Shown here: positions 62,130-64,000 of the stretch, piece after piece
Layout: every line of letters begins with the position of its first letter
Numbering within the stretch: position 1 is the first letter of the stretch
Assembly (NCBI RefSeq): GCF_007997015.1
Contig: NZ_VOSM01000007.1
Span: forward strand, 62,001 to 126,000
From: Lujinxingia vulgaris
GTDB taxonomy: Bacteria > Myxococcota_A > Bradymonadia > Bradymonadales > Bradymonadaceae
DNA: 64,000 nt
Reading direction: 5' to 3'
The notes under the pieces: generated by a model
What the model saw: the letters and a program-made list of their open reading frames with translations, nothing else
Told to the model about the DNA's origin: nothing
Database searches by the model: none
Program-made: the position numbers and the translations under genes

Positions 62130-62870
62130 ATGAACCTCCCCAACCGAGCTCGCCGCATCTTCGGCCCGCTCGTCAGTGCCAGTGTCGTGATGATGGCCGC
62201 CACGCTGTGGGCGGCCTCGGCCAGCGCGCAGTCGCCGGCCAATGGTTTTTTTGAGTTTAAGGGTGGCGCGTACCGCCCGATGGTCGACCAGGAGTTCGGC
62301 GAGGGGGGCGGCCCCTTTGAGGCGTTCTTCGGGGGCGACTCGATGTTTCTGGGGGAGGTGCAGTACGACCACCACCTCTGGGATGGCTTTGGGAAACTGG
62401 GCCTGGCGTTTAACGCCGGCTACGGCTCGGTGAGCGGGCGTCTGCGCCTGCCCGACGGCGCGGAGGTGGATCTGACCGATGAGGCGCGTTTCCGGGTTAT
62501 TCCGCTGCGCGCCGGGCTGGTGTACCGCTACGACTACAGCGCGCTGCATCACCGCATCCCGCTGGTGCCCAAGCTCGCTGCCGGGCTCGACTACCACCTC
62601 TGGCGCGTGGTCGGGGCCGATGGCGAGACCGCGGGCACGGAAGCGCAACGCGCCTCGGGGGGTAAGTTCGGCTGGCACGTTACCGCCGGTCTGAACTTCC
62701 ACCTGGACTTCATCGACGAGGGTAGCGCGGCGGCCTTTGATATGAGCTGGGGCATCAACAACTCGTATCTTTTTGCCGAATACACCTGGGCCAACGTCGA
62801 CAACTTTGGCGGCGAAGGCATCGACCTGAGCGCGCGTCATTTCGCGTTCGGGCTGGCGTTTGAGTACTGA
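62130..62870 (+). CDS. outer-membrane beta-barrel protein
   Basis: A signal peptide (about 35 residues, ending SASAQ) leads to a 210-residue barrel with alternating aromatic and hydrophobic strands (FFEFKGGAYRPMVDQEFG, LGLAFNAGYGSVSGRL and a final FAFGLAFEY). The C-terminal Tyr fits barrel assembly. It resembles the MXAN_2562-type family known from myxobacteria. AAGGAG sits 7 bases before the ATG. Transport role, if any, is unknown. It has 246 residues. Confidence 0.78.
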   Translation: MNLPNRARRIFGPLVSASVVMMAATLWAASASAQSPANGFFEFKGGAYRPMVDQEFGEGGGPFEAFFGGDSMFLGEVQYDHHLWDGFGKLGLAFNAGYGSVSGRLRLPDGAEVDLTDEARFRVIPLRAGLVYRYDYSALHHRIPLVPKLAAGLDYHLWRVVGADGETAGTEAQRASGGKFGWHVTAGLNFHLDFIDEGSAAAFDMSWGINNSYLFAEYTWANVDNFGGEGIDLSARHFAFGLAFEY

Positions 62871-62924
62871 GTGTGAGGGCGCCTCTTAAAGAGGCGCCTC
62901 AAGGCTCAGCGGCAGGAGCACCCG

Positions 62925-63737
62925 ATGGTGCGAATCAGGCTGCATATCGCGTATCGGGGAACGGCGTACCACGGCTGGCAGATCCAGCCCGAAGACCGCA
63001 CGGTGGAGGGGGAGCTGACCCGGGCGGTGAAGACGGTGCTGGCCACGGATGCGCCGGTGAAGGTGCAGGGCGCAAGCCGCACCGACGCCGGGGTGCACGC
63101 GCTGGGGCAGGTGGCGCATGTAGACCATGAGAGCCCCAGGCGGCTGTGGGATTTTGTGCGCGCGCTCAACGCGCTGACCGACGATGATATCTGCGTGACC
63201 CGCGCCGAGCTTGCTGGCGAGGGCTTTCATGCGCGGCATTCGGCCCGCGGCAAGATCTACCGCTACCGCATCTGGAACCACCGCTTTAACCACCCCTTTT
63301 TAGGCGATCGGGTCTGGCAGATGGGAAGCCGGCTGGACCTGGGGCTGATGCGTCAGGCCGCAGCGAGGATGGTGGGGACCCATGACTTCGGGGGCTTTCG
63401 GACCGCGGGCTGCGACAGCCCGACGACGGTGCGGGAGATGCGCCGCATTGAGGTGATTGAGGCCGGCCCCTCGATGCTGGAGGTGGAGGTCGAGGGCACG
63501 GCCTTTCTCAAGCATATGGTGCGCATCATGGTGGGCACGCTTGTGGATATCGGCACCGGGCGCATGGCGCTGGAGCGTCTCGATGAGGTCTTTGAGACTG
63601 GCGAGCGTCGGCTGGCCGGCCAGACGGCACCGGCCTGCGGGCTGACCCTGGAGCGTGTGTTTTACCCGGATTATCCCTGGGAGGATCCGCAGCCGGAGCT
63701 CGGCGGTGCTTACCTCTCGGAGGTGGGGGAGGGCTGA
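62925..63737 (+). CDS. truA: tRNA pseudouridine(38-40) synthase
   Basis: Converts uridines 38-40 of the tRNA anticodon arm. GTAYHGWQIQPEDRTVEGEL opens it, the catalytic Asp is in ASRTDAGVHALGQV (near residue 52), and RIWNHRFNHPF and GTHDFGGFRTAGCD follow as in TruA. It has 270 residues, slightly longer than the usual 250-265. ATG at 62925 follows CAGGAG. It overlaps the end of the coiled-coil gene on the opposite strand by 28 bases. Confidence 0.94.
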   Translation: MVRIRLHIAYRGTAYHGWQIQPEDRTVEGELTRAVKTVLATDAPVKVQGASRTDAGVHALGQVAHVDHESPRRLWDFVRALNALTDDDICVTRAELAGEGFHARHSARGKIYRYRIWNHRFNHPFLGDRVWQMGSRLDLGLMRQAAARMVGTHDFGGFRTAGCDSPTTVREMRRIEVIEAGPSMLEVEVEGTAFLKHMVRIMVGTLVDIGTGRMALERLDEVFETGERRLAGQTAPACGLTLERVFYPDYPWEDPQPELGGAYLSEVGEG

Positions 63738-64000
63738 GCGCTGGCTTCGGGAGCCGGCGCTGGTTGAGGCGCGGCGTTTTGCTCGGCCACAAACGCGCTC
63801 TGTTCTTCTTTGCTCATCAGGGGGTAGCGCTGGCGCACCGGCTCCAGGTTGACGGTGATGTTGCGCTCGTCGCGGGTTTTCTGGACGAACTCCTGGTTAA
63901 AGCGCTGCGCGTTTCGGGCCATAAAGGTCTCGCGGAAGGCTTCGCGCTCGGCCTCGAACGCGTCGCGCTCGGCGCGGCTGCGGTCGACCATGCGGAAGAC
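63710..64000 (-). CDS. coiled-coil protein, 5' end outside window
   Basis: Only the C-terminal part is visible, reading in from the right edge. It has an amphipathic, charged helix (ERDAFEAEREAFRETFMARN) and then a Pro/Ala/Gln tail (NAAPQPAPAPEASAQP). An ATG at 63991 is inside the frame but the true start probably lies beyond 64000. It ends 28 bases inside the truA stop on the other strand. Function unknown. Confidence 0.55.
   Translation of the reverse strand, partial: VFRMVDRSRAERDAFEAEREAFRETFMARNAQRFNQEFVQKTRDERNITVNLEPVRQRYPLMSKEEQSAFVAEQNAAPQPAPAPEASAQPSPTSER

Overview
The window comes from a GC-rich bacterial chromosome. It has many surface lipoproteins with a Cys lipobox followed by acidic Asp/Pro/Ala linkers, small Cys-rich modules, PEGA and FadL-type outer-membrane proteins, and a C-terminal Cys/TM/Arg tail of MYXO-CTERM type. 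This points to a predatory or myxobacteria-like deltaproteobacterial lineage; Bradymonadales is my best guess, by inference and not by search. No tRNA, rRNA, CRISPR array, prophage or transposase gene was seen.

Layout. 0-14 kb: phospholipid and envelope genes (pssA, a PHP-domain lipoprotein, a PlsC-type acyltransferase, an SDR), a DNA-binding protein with a degenerate receiver, an unusual HhH/Zn-ribbon methyltransferase, a thioredoxin-fold ferredoxin, prmC, rpoZ, a PEGA/barrel + TPR operon and a zinc peptidase. 14-21 kb: an ABC-F ATPase, tesB, two lipoproteins, a nitronate-monooxygenase-like protein and a GNAT. 21.5-25.6 kb: a compact minus-strand sulfur cluster (membrane rhodanese, ArsR-rhodanese regulator, DoxX, DsrE-like lipoprotein, SoxB-like phosphoesterase lipoprotein) with two palindromic operator candidates. 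26-40 kb: a NERD-helicase, a large lipoprotein, an ECF sigma/DGPF/PhnB-like set, a GAF protein, a FemAB-like protein, a RlaP-like nucleotidyltransferase, an aldehyde dehydrogenase and gluQ. 40-55 kb: lipoproteins, an ATP-grasp ligase + P1 peptidase operon, an E2 acyltransferase, a hydrolase-type lipoprotein + FadL porin pair and a stand-alone alarmone-hydrolase-like HD protein. 55-64 kb: a pseudouridine synthase, glyQS, asd, a MYXO-CTERM-type protein, an outer-membrane barrel and truA; a coiled-coil gene runs off the right edge.

The most unusual material is non-coding. (1) A 158-bp fold-back element occurs twice (14421-14578 and, inverted, 48090-48247). Base differences between the copies fall in compensating pairs, which suggests a conserved structure. 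(2) A 42/43-bp tandem array of double hairpins (55812-56434) follows a pseudouridine synthase; unit types keep the stems while changing their sequence, and there is a nested 126-bp periodicity. (3) A 175-bp MITE-like element with perfect 25-bp terminal inverted repeats lies at 52262-52436. (4) An 86-bp tandem palindromic repeat abuts the second copy of element 1. The most coherent gene system is the sulfur cluster with its candidate regulon operators.
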